From Candidatus Accumulibacter aalborgensis (GTDB lineage Bacteria > Pseudomonadota > Gammaproteobacteria > Burkholderiales > Rhodocyclaceae): a DNA stretch of 64,000 nt. The stretch lies in the NCBI RefSeq assembly GCF_900089955.1, contig NZ_FLQX01000125.1, positions 1-64,000 on the forward strand, in the 5' to 3' direction. The notes below the pieces were generated by a model. The model was given only the letters and a program-made list of their open reading frames with translations. It searched no databases and was not told where the DNA came from. Of the stretch, positions 1-12,400 are shown piece by piece; position 1 is the stretch's first letter, and each line of letters opens with the position of its first letter. The position numbers and the translations under genes are program-made.

Positions 1-467
1 TACGGGCCTACCAAGGTACCAGGCCAGCGCTGGGATTTCACGCAGCATTGCCGAAAGGACACGTTTCCTTATACGCGTCAGTCAGTGGCCTCCCCACTAC
101 CGCAACGGGTCTCCCGTGCTGCACGGTCTATCCTCCACAACATGCCACCCCTGATACCCCGGGAGTCGATGCGCGCCACTTCCGTTATTCCAGCGCTCAT
201 CCAACGGCCTTCCCCTTCAGACGAGAGGGTCGGCTTCTCCATTCGTGTTACGAGGCTACGTCTAGGTTCACTTGCGTTGCGGCCTGCTGCTTTGCCCTTG
301 GGAAACTTACGACCCCCGATTACTCGGACGCCGCTTCCCAGTGCTAAAAAGGCGTACGGACAACTCCTTTCACGGGACTTTAACCCGCTGGATATACCGC
401 CGATCACGGCGAACGGTCTGTCCCCGGATCTGCGCATGCGGATCTGCCGCATGTGTGCGACCCCTTG
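1..467 (-). mobile_element. possible group II intron 5' region (partial)
   Basis: Non-coding, highly structured-looking sequence that begins directly after the stop codon of the giant RHS gene and continues off the window. Read on the minus strand it has features that remind me of the 5' ribozyme part of a bacterial group II intron: a segment reading GCGGGTTAAAGTCCCGTGA near 371-389, many short self-complementary stretches, and no convincing protein. Short ORFs here lack any protein signature. No reverse transcriptase, domain V or 3' end can be seen because the element would run past base 1. The identification rests on resemblance alone and could be wrong; another structured mobile RNA is possible. 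Confidence 0.4.
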
Positions 468-3400
468 CTACCAGTAATCCTTTAGGGCGTTTATTCTGGG
501 CAAGGCGGCTATTGATAGCACCTGCTGCAAACGTAAACGCGCTTTATCTTGCGATTTCGGCCGATAAGTCTTTCGCACAAATTGATCGACAACCAACCAA
601 CTAATCGTCTCAGTCACTGTTATGGCGCTGCTTCCAAAGAAGATCTCTTCGCTTGTACCTTGTTTTCCTTGCGGCGTCGCCTTGTAGTAGCTCCCGAAGG
701 GAAATGCCACATGGTAGTTCGTGTTAAGGTAGCCACCGTTGTCAGGTTCGGATTGGGCAGTAAGATTGACGTGACACTCGGGATCCGTTCCACCCCCAGT
801 CTCAGGCCCACCAACGCTGAGGACTATGGTTATATTCGGCGGGCCTCCAATCGGAGCTCGTGACTCCAGTTTTGGATGTGGGCCACTGGAAGTAGGGCAA
901 TTGCGGCATTCGGTCGCTGTGCGTGTCTTGCTCAAGATCTCCGAGAGTCCCCTGGGCGCTTGCCATCCCGCCAAAGCTACAAACGGTAGGCCGACATCCC
1001 GAACAGACAGATCGGCCAAAGTTGTAGTGCCACTAGGGTCCAAATTACTCTGCGGATCGTTCGTAGCATACTGGTACCGATGAAAACTTGCTGGGTCCGA
1101 GCTATCGCCCTCCGCCGGATCAGTCGTTCTGAATCGAGACGTTGCCGGATCATAGTATCGAGCTCGAAGATAATAAGCCGAAGCATTTGCGTCCAACGCT
1201 TCTGCTCTATAGTAGTACCCGTTACTGGTCGTACCCACGTTCAAGACAACATTCCCAAACGCCTCATAGCTATACGTATCCGTCACAGCGCCACTCGCAT
1301 CCGTCAGATACCTCACACTCCCATGCCCGTCATACCCATAAAAACTCACCCCTGACGCCTGCTTCTGACTGACAAGCTTCAAGCCATAGGTATAACTCCG
1401 CTCCAGTGCCCCGCCAACGACCTCCTCCAGCACCTGCGCGTACCCCGTCGGGTTGCGATCATCGACCAGGAAGCCTGTCGTCACCCCACCCGCGCTCTTC
1501 GCCACCCGAATCCCGTCGCCGTTATAGACGAAGCTCACGCCGCCGTCGGCGCTGGTCAGGTGGTTCTCGAAGTCGTAGCCGAAGGTCTTGCTGCCCGAAG
1601 TCAGCGTGTTGCCGTTGTCGTCGTAGCCTTCGCCGCCGAGGCGGTCGTTGAAGTCGTACTCGAAGCTCTGGTCGGTGATGCCGGCGACTGTCGAAATGCG
1701 GGTGAGGCGATTGCCGACCTTGTCGTAGGTGTAGCCGATGGCGCCATTCGGCCCTGCTGGATCGGCGCTGATCGTCTCGCTCTTCAGGCGATAGAGGTCG
1801 TCGTAGGTGTAGTCGACGCGGCGGCCATTCGCTTCGGTGACCGCGGTGCGGTTGCCCGCCGGGCCGAGGGTGTAGGTGTAGCCGGCGATCGTCGTCGCGC
1901 CCCTGGCGCCGGTGACATTGGTCAGGCGGTTCAGCGGGTTGTAGGTGTAGGTTGTCTGCACGCCGTTCGGGTAGAGGAAGCCGGCGAGGTTGCCGACGGC
2001 GTCGTAGCCGTAGGTCGTCACGCGGCCCTCGGCATCGGTGACCGAGGCGAGGCGGTTGCGCTGGTCGTAGCTATAGTCCATCGCCGCGCCGCCGGCGTGG
2101 TTCGAATGGATACTGGTCAGGTTGCCGGCGGCGTCGTAGCTGTAGCTGAGCGCTCCCTGCGGAGTGGTCTTGCTGAGCAGGCGGTCGCGGTTGTCGTAGC
2201 TGTAGGTCGTGCTGCCGCTGGCGTCCTGCATGCTCGCGCGCTGGCCGGAAGGCGTGTAGCTGAAGACCACCGGCGGCTGGCCGAGGCTGGCGTCGGGGGT
2301 CTTCCTGAGCAGGCGATTGACGCTGTCGTAGGTGTAGCTGGTCGTCCGGCCGTTGAAGTCGGTCTTGGTCCTGAGGTTGCCGTCGGCGTCGTAGCTCATC
2401 TGTTCGGTCTGGCCGAGCGGCAGCGTGCGCTTCGTGCGCCGGCCCATCGTGTCGTAGGCAAAGCTCGTGCTGCGCCCTTCGCCGTCGGTCTGGGTGAGCT
2501 GGTTGCCTTGTTCGTCGTAGCTGTAGCTGGTCACCTGGCCGAGCGCGTCGGTGACGCGGATCAGGCGGCCAAGCGCGTCGTAGGCGAACTGGATGGTCTT
2601 GCCGGCCTGGTCGGTCTTGGCGGTCTGGCGGCCGAGAGCGTCATAGCTGACCTGGTCGAATGTGCTGTCGGCGTAGGTGGTGCGCGTGCGGCGGTTGTTG
2701 GCGTCGTAAGTGAAGGCGACGGCGTTGCCGTTGGCGTCGGTGACGCGCGTCTGGTTGCCCAGGTCGTCGTAGCTGAAGGTGGTGGCCTGACCGAGAGCGT
2801 CGATGACCTGCGCGCGGCGGCCGGCGCCGTCGTAGACGTAGCTGGTGGCGTTGCCGCGCGCGTCGGTGCTGGTGAGGACCTGGCCGGCGGCGTCGTAGGC
2901 GGTGCTGCTGCCGGTGCTGTCGGGGTACGTGGTGGCGGTCAGCCGGCCGAGCGCATCGTAGGTGGAAGTGGTCGTCCGCCCTGCCCGGTCGGTGCTGCCG
3001 GTGCGCCGGCCTTCGGCGTCGTAGACCGACGATTCGCTGCTGGCGTCGGGATAGGTGGTGCGGGTGAGCCGTCCCATGTCGTCGTAGTCGAACTTCGTTT
3101 CGCGGCCGAGGGCGTCGGTGGTGATGCTCTGCTTGCCGATGGCGTTGTAGGCGACGCGGGTCAGCGAGCCGTCGGGATGGGTGGTCTGCGTGAGGTGGTT
3201 GGCCTTGTCGTAGGCGAAGGTGGTGACCAGCGTTTCGAGACCGCTGGCGGTGGTGCGGCTGGTCGTCTGCGTCAGGCGGTTGCCGTTGGCGTCGTAGGTG
3301 TAGTTCGTGACGCGGCCAAGGGCGTCGGTTTCGCTGATCAGGTTGCCGGCGGCGTCGTAGGCGTAGCGCATGAGATTGCCGAGCGGGTCGCTGCGCGTGA

Positions 3401-6400
3401 GTTGCAGGCCGCGCGCGTCGTAGGTGTAGCTCGTGACCTGGCCGGCGGGGTCGGTGGTGCTCGTCAGGTTGCCGGCGCCATCGTAGGCGTTGCTCGTCGT
3501 CCGCCCGAGCGCGTCGGTGACGGTGAGCACCTGGCGGTTGCCGTTGTAGGAGTAGGCGGTGGTCTTGCCGAGCGCGTCGGTCTCGGTGAGTCGGTTGTCC
3601 TGGCCGTCGTAGGTGTAGGTGCGCGTGCGGCCGAGCGGGTCCTGTTCGCTGAGCGTGTTGCCGCGCGCGTCGTAGCTGCGGTTGGTGACGCCACCGAGGG
3701 CGTCGGCGGTCTGCGTGACGTTGCCGAGGTCGTCGTAGACATGGACGGTGGCGTTGCCGAGCCGGTCGGTGATGACTTCGCGGTTGGCGCCGAGGTCGTG
3801 CGTGTAGGTGATCGCCTTGCCGTAGGCGTCGGTGGTGCGGATCAGCCGGCCGGCTTCGTCGTAGTCGTTGCGGATCGGGTGGATGCCGCGCGGGTCCTGG
3901 ATCTCGATCAGGCCGTGGTCGTAGTTGTAGAGGAAGCTGGTGCGCCGGCCTTCGCCGTCGGTGTGGCTGGCGAGGTCGCCGTTGATGTCGTAGGCGTAGC
4001 TCTGGACGTTGCCCTGCGGGTCGGTGACGGTGGTGATGCGGTTCTGCGCGTCACGGTTGAAGACGATGCTCTTGCCCGCCGAATGGGTGATGCCGCCGGG
4101 GGCGAAGCTGACGGTGTTGCCGCTGCGGTCGCGGATCTGCTTGACGCCGGCGCTGCGGCTGAGCACGATGACCTGGCCTTCGGGAGTGGTGTATTCGAAC
4201 TCCTCCGGGTTGAAAACCTCGAGCCCGGATTCGGTGAGCAGGTCGAGCGGACCGGTGGCGCCGAAGGTGACCAGCCGCGTTTCGCCGAGCGCGCGCAGGC
4301 TGCCGCGGGTGAGCGGGCGCGGCGCATAGACGGCGTCGGTCACTTCGATGGGGACGAAGCGCTGGCTGGTCGGCGAGAGGGCGAGGTCGAACTCTTCGAC
4401 CTTGCCGTCGGGCAGCGTGATGGCGACCTTGTGAACACCCCGCGGGACGAGCGTGTACAGGCGGTTGAGCGTGTCGCCCGTGCGAACCTGCTCCCAGCCC
4501 TGCCCGTGCACGCCGACGACGCGCAGGCGCAGGCTCTGCACGTCGAGCCGCCAGCCGATGCCGAAATCGCCCTTCGTCTTGTCGCGGCTGTCGTAGCTGC
4601 GCACGACGCTGATCGGGATGCCGGCCATCGGGACGTTCACGTCCTGGAAGGCGAGCGTGAAGTTGCCGACCTTCTTGTCGCGCGTGAGCTGGAGCGTGAT
4701 CTCGGTCTGCGTGCGGTTGTCGGCGCGGTCGACGACGGTGAGGCGAACGACGTAGATGTCATTGACCAGCGTCGTCGGGTCTAGCGTGGCGAGCGTTCCG
4801 TTGCTCACCGGCGCTGTGCCGACGGCGAGCGTGCTGAAAACGCCGGTCTCGAACGGCGCGATCTCGATCACGTACTTGAGGAAATTCGCGTCGCTGGCGG
4901 TACCGACGATCGCCACCGCGGCGGCGACGCTGGCGCCGTCGGCCGGCGAGGTGATCTGCGCGACGGGCAGCGTACCGTCGGCGACCGCCTGCGCGACGTT
5001 CAGGGTCGTACTGCCGGTGACGCCACTCTGGCTGACGCTGATCGTCGTGCTGCCTTCAGCGAGCGCGCTGACGACGCCGGCGGAGTCGATGCTGGCCACT
5101 GCCGGGTTGCTGCTCGCCCAGGTGAGGCCGCTGGTCAGCGGCAGGCTGGATCCGTTGGCAAGGATTCCCGTGGCGACGAAGGCCTGGCTCTGGCCGGTGA
5201 GGATCAGGAGTTTGATCGGCGTGACGCGGATCGAGGCGAGCGCCGGTCCGGCCGGGCCACTGGAGACGACGAGGGCGACGGCGCTGCCGCTGTTGACGAC
5301 GGTGCCGGCAGTCGGGTTCTGGCTGATGACGCGGCCGGCGGGAACAGTTTCGCTGGCGGCGAGAGTGACCGTGCCGACGGTCAGCGCGGCGGCGGTGATC
5401 GCACTCTGCGCGCTGCTCTGTTCCTGGCCGACGACGTTGGGAACGCTGACCGGCACCGGTGCGGCGACGACGACGATGACGAAGCTTTGCGGGGCGAAGA
5501 GGCCGCCGGGGTCCTGGACGCGGAGGGTGACGTTATGGCTGCCGATCTGGCCGGTGGTCGGGGTCCATTGGATCAGGCCGCTGGCAGAGTTGATGCTCAT
5601 CCCGGCGGGAGCGACGGGAAGCGAGAAGGTCAGCGTGTCGCCGGCGTCGGGGTCGCTGGCGGCGACCGGGTAGGTGTAGGCGCTGCCAGCGGTGGCGGCG
5701 GTGATCGGCGTCGAGCTGATCGTCGGCGCGTGGTTCACCCTGGCGGCGGTGATGCTGACGCTGTCCGGCGCGCTGGCGCGGCCGGCGTTGCTGACGATCA
5801 GTTCGAGCGCGTAGCTGCCGGCCTTGTCGGCGATGAAGGTCGGGCTGACGGTCGTCGGGTTGGCCAGGAGCGCGGCGCTGTCGGCCGGGCGGGTGGTGAG
5901 CGTCCATTGATAAGTGAGCGGGGCGCCGTCGAAGGCGCGCGACGCGCTGCCGTCGAGGGTGACGGTGGCGCCGACTTCGACGGCCTGGTCGGCGCCGGCG
6001 TCGGCACGGCTGTAGCCGGCGGTGCATTTACCCAGGTCACGGGCGGCGTGCAGCGTGGCGATCTCGGCCGGGGTGAGCGCGCGGTTGTAGAGCGTCGGTT
6101 CGTCGAGCAGGCCGGCAAAGCCCGCGGCGGCAAAGCCGTCGGCATTGCCGAGCGTGATCGGGTCGCTGCTGTCGATGATCGAGAAGGCGTTGTCGAGGCC
6201 GGCTTCCTCGATGCCGTTGACGTAGAGGCGATAGCGCGCACCGTCCCAACTCAGTGCGACGTGTTGCCACGTACCGGCCGGCCAGGTGGTCGTGGTGCTG
6301 ACCAGCGCCGGGGTGGGCGGCATGCGCACCAGCAGCCGGCCGTCGCCGCCCAGCACCTGAATCGCCACCGGGGCGTTGAAGCTGCCTTCGAGGTACCGCC

Positions 6401-9400
6401 CCTTGGCCAGCAGCACCTGGTTGGGCGTACTGGTGCCGATCGCCGTCGTCGGGTTGAACCAGAATTCGACGGTGAACGCGCCGCCGAAGCTGACCGTCCG
6501 GCTGCTGGCGACGCGGATGACGTCGTCGACGCCGTCGAAGCGGAAGGCCTGGCCGACCAGGCCGGCGGCGAAGGTCGCCCCGTTCTCGGCGAGGCCGTCG
6601 TTGGCCGCGGCGCGGTCGAGCGTGTTGCCGTCGCCCGGCCACCAGCTCACGAGGCCTGCCGGCGGCGGAACGCAGACGGCGGTGGCGCTGACGGTCAGAG
6701 TGAACGGCTGCGTGGCGAAGAGTCCGCCGGAGTCCTGGACCTTGACTTCGACCGGGTGGTCGCCAGCCTGCTCAGCGGTGGGCGTCCACTGGATCAGGCC
6801 GGTAGTGGCGGCGATGGTCATGCCGGCCGGAGCGGTGGTCAGCGAGTAGGTCAGCGTGTCGCTGGGGTTCGGGTCGGTGGCGGTGACGGCGTAGGTGTAG
6901 GGCGTGCCGGCGGTGGCGGCGGTCGGCGCAGTTGAGGTGATGACCGGCGGCTGGTTGCCCGGCCCCGGCGCGGTGACGGTAATCGTGAAGCCCTGTTCGG
7001 CGAAGAGGCCGCCCTGGTCGGTGACACGGATGGTGACCGGGTGAATGCCGACTTGCGCGAGGGTCGGCGTCCAGGTGATCAGGCCGGTGGTGGCGTTGAT
7101 GCTCATTCCCGCTGGGGCGGTCGGGAGCAGGAAGGTCAGCGTGTCGCTGGGGTTCGGATCGGTGGCGGTGACGGTGTAGGCGTAGGGCTGTGTTGCCATT
7201 GCCGACGTGACCGCCGTCGACGTGATCACCGGCGCTCTATTTCCTGTCACATCGACTCGCACCGTCGCGACGTTCGACTGCTCCGCGCCGTTGGACGCAC
7301 GGTAGGTAAAGGTATCGATCCCGACGAAGTCGTTCCGCGGCAGGTAAGTGAACGACCCATTTGCGTTCAGGGCCAGGGTACCGCCGGCAGGTCCAGCGAT
7401 CAGCACAGCGCTCAACGCCTTGCCGGCCACGTCGCCATCGTTGCCCAGTACACCCGGCACTGGGACCGTCAGGAGAACGCCTGCCTGAGCGGTGTAGCGA
7501 TCACTGGCGGCCACCGGCGGAATACTGGTCGGCTCGATCACGACCGTCACCGTCGCGGCGTTCGAATCGGTCGTGCCGTCGTTGACCTTGTAAGCAAAGC
7601 GGTCGCCGACGTGGACCACCGACACGCTGTGCGAGTCCGCGTCAGCCGTGTAAAGGCGATCACTGAGCGGATTCACCGCCAGCATCTGTGGGTTGCGACC
7701 CACACCGACGGTCGCGCTGACCGTTGTGGTGGCGGGGTCGATGACGGACACCGTGTTGTCGCCCGCGTTGGCGACGTAGACGCGGTTGCTGAACGGGTTG
7801 ACGGTGATCGACTGCGGCGAGGTGCCGACCGGGAGGGTACCGAGATTCGCGCGACTGTGCCGATCGAGCACGCTGACGCTGTTGCCCGTGCCGTTGGCGA
7901 CATACAGCCGATCGATCGTCGGGTGCAGCGCTATGGCTGTCGGTCCGCTGCCGACGGTGACCGTGTCGATCGCTGCGTTGAGCGTTGTATCGATGACCGT
8001 CAGCGTGTTGTCGGTGCCGTTGACGACGTGGAGCCGCTCGAACTCGGCGTCGACCGCCATGAATCGTGCACCCGCACCGACCGGTACGGTGGCGACCACT
8101 GCATTGCTCGCGCCGTCGATCACGGTCACGTTGCTGTCCAGCGTGCTCAGCGCGTAAATCCGGTTCGTCCTGGCATCGACCCGTACCTGCCTCGGTTCAC
8201 GGCCGACCGGGACCGTCGCAAGCACCGCATTGCTCGTGCCGTCGATCACCGACACGCTTCCGCCTGCCACGTTGGCCACGTAGATCCGGTTGGTCGCGGC
8301 GTTGACCGCCAAGTGCCCAGGCTGATTGCCGACGGGAATCGCGGCGATCCGGGTGCTCGTCGCCCCGTCAATGACCGTTACCTCATTCGACTGCACGCTG
8401 CTGGAGGTGTAGTTGTTGATGGCCGTCCCGGTGACATAGAGGCGATTGGTGACCAGGTTGGCTGCAACTTCCTCGATGTGCGAGTGGTTGGTTGTCGGCA
8501 GAGCGATCACCTTGCCGGTGGCGCCGTCGATTACCGCCAAAGTGCCGGCGAAGAGGTTGGTCACATAGATCCGGTTGGTCTGCGGGTTGATGTCGATGCT
8601 CTTCGGCTGGCCAGGCATGAAGGTCGTTCCGATCAGAGCATGGGCGCTCGCGCCGGGGCCGAAAACGCCGGGGTTGGGCGTGTAGTTGAACGAGCCGTCG
8701 CTGTTGAAAACCAGGCTGCCGTTGGCTGGATCGCTGAGCTTGGCGGCGGCAAGTGGATTGCCGTCCGGATCGTAGTCGTTGGCCATCACCCCTGGGGCTG
8801 GCACAGCCAGCGTCTGGCCTAACTTGACCGGGTAATTGTCATCCAGCGCGATCGGTGGACGATTGCCCTCCATCACTGCGATCGAGATTTCTGACGGCGC
8901 GCTGTCGGTGACCCCATCGTTCACGACGAGTTGCAGGCGATAGCTTCCCTGCCGGTCGGCGACGAATGTGGGCTGGGCTGCGTTCGCATTGTCCAGCGCG
9001 GCCGTGCTGTCGGCAGGTCTGGCTAGCAGCGTCCAGCGATAGGCCAGCGCGTCCGCGTCCGGGTCGCTGGAGCGGGTACCGTCGAGCCGCACCGTGTCGC
9101 CGACGCGCAGCTTGCACTTGCCGGCGCTGCCGGCGAGGTACAACGACTGAATCTCGGCCTGCGAGAGCGCGCGATTGAAGATCTCTGCCTCGTCGAGCAC
9201 CCCCTTCAATGGGCGCATCGGATTGAAGCCAGGCCAATCCAGATTCTGATGACCAATGAACAGCCGGGAAGTCGTGAGAAGATCGCCAACATGCTCCACG
9301 CTCAGTTGTTGTTGGAGCACCCCATCCATGTACATGGAAACCGTCTGGCCGGACCGATCAACAGTGACAGCAACAAAATGGAACTCTCCGTAGGCAACGG

Positions 9401-12400
9401 GTTTCGCAAAAACGTCTTGGCCAATGTTCGCCGCATGGTCCTGCAGGAGCCCGAAGTGGAACGACCAGGTGCCAGTGGGATTAAAGGGAGGGTTGAGAAC
9501 GTCAAGGACGTAGCCGCCCCGCGTCCCGTCCACTCTCGGACCAAGCTTGTCTACCACCGAGTTGGCAGCGTTATCTCCTCCCTGGCCGTCGACGCGCACC
9601 CAGGCATCGATCGTGAAGGAGTCGTTCTTTCCAAAATTGACGCTCGGATCATCAGGTGCGATCAAAGCGGTGCTGCCGTCGAATTTGATCCCTTGGCCGA
9701 CCTTCCCGGCGACAAACTGTGGATTGCCGATCGTTGAGTTCGGCGAGTTCGGCCCGACGATGTCTGCCGAGTTGCCGTCACCCGGATACCAGGACACCAG
9801 TCCAGCCGGTGGCGCCACGCAGGCCGGTAGCCCCGGCGCATTGAGCAGACCGGCCACCGCGACTGGCCCGCCATTGGTCACCCTGGCCGCGATCGTGAAG
9901 CTTTGCTCGGCAAACAGGCCAGCGGCGTCGGTGACGCGAACGGTGACGCTGTGGCTCCCCAGTTGCGCCAGCGTCGGTGTCCACGCGATAAGGCCAGTGG
10001 TCGCGTTGATCGTCATCCCTGCCGGGGCAGTCGGCAGCGAGAATGTGAGCACGTCGCCAACATTGGCGTCGGACGCCGTCACTTGGTAGGCATACGGCTG
10101 GGAAACAGTGGCGGCGGTGAGCGGGGTCGAGGTGATGACGGGCGCGACATTGACGGGTGCCGGTGGGCCGGTCGACATGACGATCGCCACGGGTGTGTCC
10201 TTGGGTACGTGGATGTTCGGCAGCGGCGACTGGTCGCTCACCTGCCCGGCCGGGATCGTCGGGTGGGGGGCGCTGGTGACGCCCCCCAGCTTGAGGTTGG
10301 CGGTGACAATGGCGGCTTCGGCGACAGCCTGGGACAGGCCGATGACGTTGGGCACCGTCTCGGTGGCCGGGCCATCGACAATGGTGAGATCGACCGCCGT
10401 CTTGTTCGGAACCAGCGTACCCGCCGGCGGGTTCTGGCCGACGACGCGGGGTTGAGTGAACTTATACAGTGCGTATTCGGCACGGGCATTGCCACCGGTA
10501 ATCGTCGGATCACCAAGCAAGAGCAATCGAGCATGCGGCGTCCCTGGGCTTGAAATCGGGGATCTGTCCTGAAGTCGAGTCGTCCCGTCAACAAGGAGGC
10601 TATATCGATCGCTCCCCTGCCTCTCAAGAAGGTAGTCGTGAAACACGGTGTTGTCCTGAGTACTCACGGTTGTCCAACTCGTCCCATTGATGAGTACTTC
10701 GTGCGGATTGAGATGAAACGAAAAAATTTCGTTGTCCGTTTCCGCGTACAGCCCGACGCCCACGAAAGGACCTTCGAGCACCCGAATCCGGGTGGCCAAC
10801 TGAAACGGCAAGCGCGGATCCACCGCCTTTAGCTCGTACATCGCAAATACATCGCCCCCACCGCTGGTGTTTTGTTTCAGTACGCCGTCGGCAACGGAGA
10901 ACATCGCCTCGGTGCCACCTGTATGCCCATCGAAGTTCCACCCCTGCCTGCTCGGTAAGGAATCGAAGTTGAGCGTCACCGCCCCACCCTGACTGGTCTT
11001 CGTGCCGACGGAAAGATCCGCCGCAGTGATGAACGACTCCGCCCACTCGGGCGCCAGCCCGACGACGTTCGGCACCGCTACCGCCGCCACAGTAGCGGTC
11101 AAGGTCTGTGTCGTGAAAAGCCCGCCCCGGTCGGTAACCCGTACGGTGACCGCGTGGTTGCCGATCTGCGCGATCGCCGGAGTCCAGGCAATCGCCCCGC
11201 TCGCCGCGTCGATGGCCATTCCGGGTGGTGCCGCATCCAGGGAATGCCGCAGCGTATCGCCAATATCCGGATCGCTTGCGGTGACCTTGAACGTGCATGG
11301 CTGGCCGGCGGTGCAGTTACCCGAGGCGTTGGCAAGAACCCACACGTCATTCAGAACGGCCTCCGCGGTGCTGATCCCAAGTGCCACGATGAGCCGATTA
11401 GATGACTTCATGTAACCCGCCGTCGGCGAACTGGCCACTGCCGGCGTCGCTCCCGAGGTCAGCTTGATCCACTCCGACGTTCCACCCTGGCCGTTCGCTT
11501 GGGTCAGAACCCAGGTGTCGTTGAGCCTGCTATCCTGAACGCCATCGTATCCGCCGAACACGATCAGGCGGTTGCTGTTCGGGTCATAAGCCATCGTGTG
11601 GTGTGCGCGCGGAATCGGGGCAAGACCCGCGGGGCTCAGTTGCGTCCAGATCGGGACGCCACCCAGGCCGTTGGCATTGCTGAGGACCCAGACGTCGTTG
11701 TAGTTGTAGCTGCTGCTGGCAGTGGACTGCCCGCCAAAAACGATCAGCACGTTCGACAGTGGGTCATAAACGCCGGGCTGGCTGTGACCCCGCACGGGCG
11801 GGCGCGCTCCCTCGGGGCTGAGGGTCAGCCAGCGCGGATCCCCGATGCCGTTGGCGTCTAGGAGAACCTTGACGTCGGTGGTGTCCGATCCCTTTCCCGC
11901 AGTCGATCCGCCGAATACCACCAGCCGGTTGCTGATCGGGTCGTATCCACCGACACCATAGGCAAGGGCATTACTGGCAGGCAGCGGCAACCATTCCGGC
12001 TGCCCCCCGAGCCCGTTGGCATGGGTAAGGACCCACGCATCTGAAAGCGGTGAGCAAAACCCCGTGCATCCTCCATAGACAATCAGCCGATTGGCGGTCG
12101 CATCGTAAGCGGACGCGAAGTGGGGTCGAGGCGAAGGAGCCGATCCTGTGGGTTCCAGCTTCGTCCACGCTGGTGTGCCCGTCAGTCCGCTGGCGTGGCT
12201 GAGGACCCAAACCTCGTTCAGTTGGACAGTGATTGCGTCCTGGCCGCCGAATATGATCAGGCGGTCGGTGACTTCATCATAGGTGTACAGAGAACCCGCG
12301 TATCTGGGAACAGGAGCCGTGCCCGTGGGCACAAGCTGCGTCCACTGCGGCGCGAAGCCGGCGAAGGTAATGAGCGGCGGATGGTTTGGCTGCGCGACGA

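Noticed and set aside
1500-4000. Regularly spaced repeats resembling a tandem array or CRISPR
   Set aside because: The period follows YD-repeat codons within an open frame; there are no constant repeats with unique spacers.
1560-4784. Long plus-strand open frame opposite the YD repeats
   Set aside because: It is the Val/Ala/Gly-rich mirror of the high-GC repeats of the RHS gene, has no ribosome site or domain, and similar frames occur opposite other GC-rich genes.
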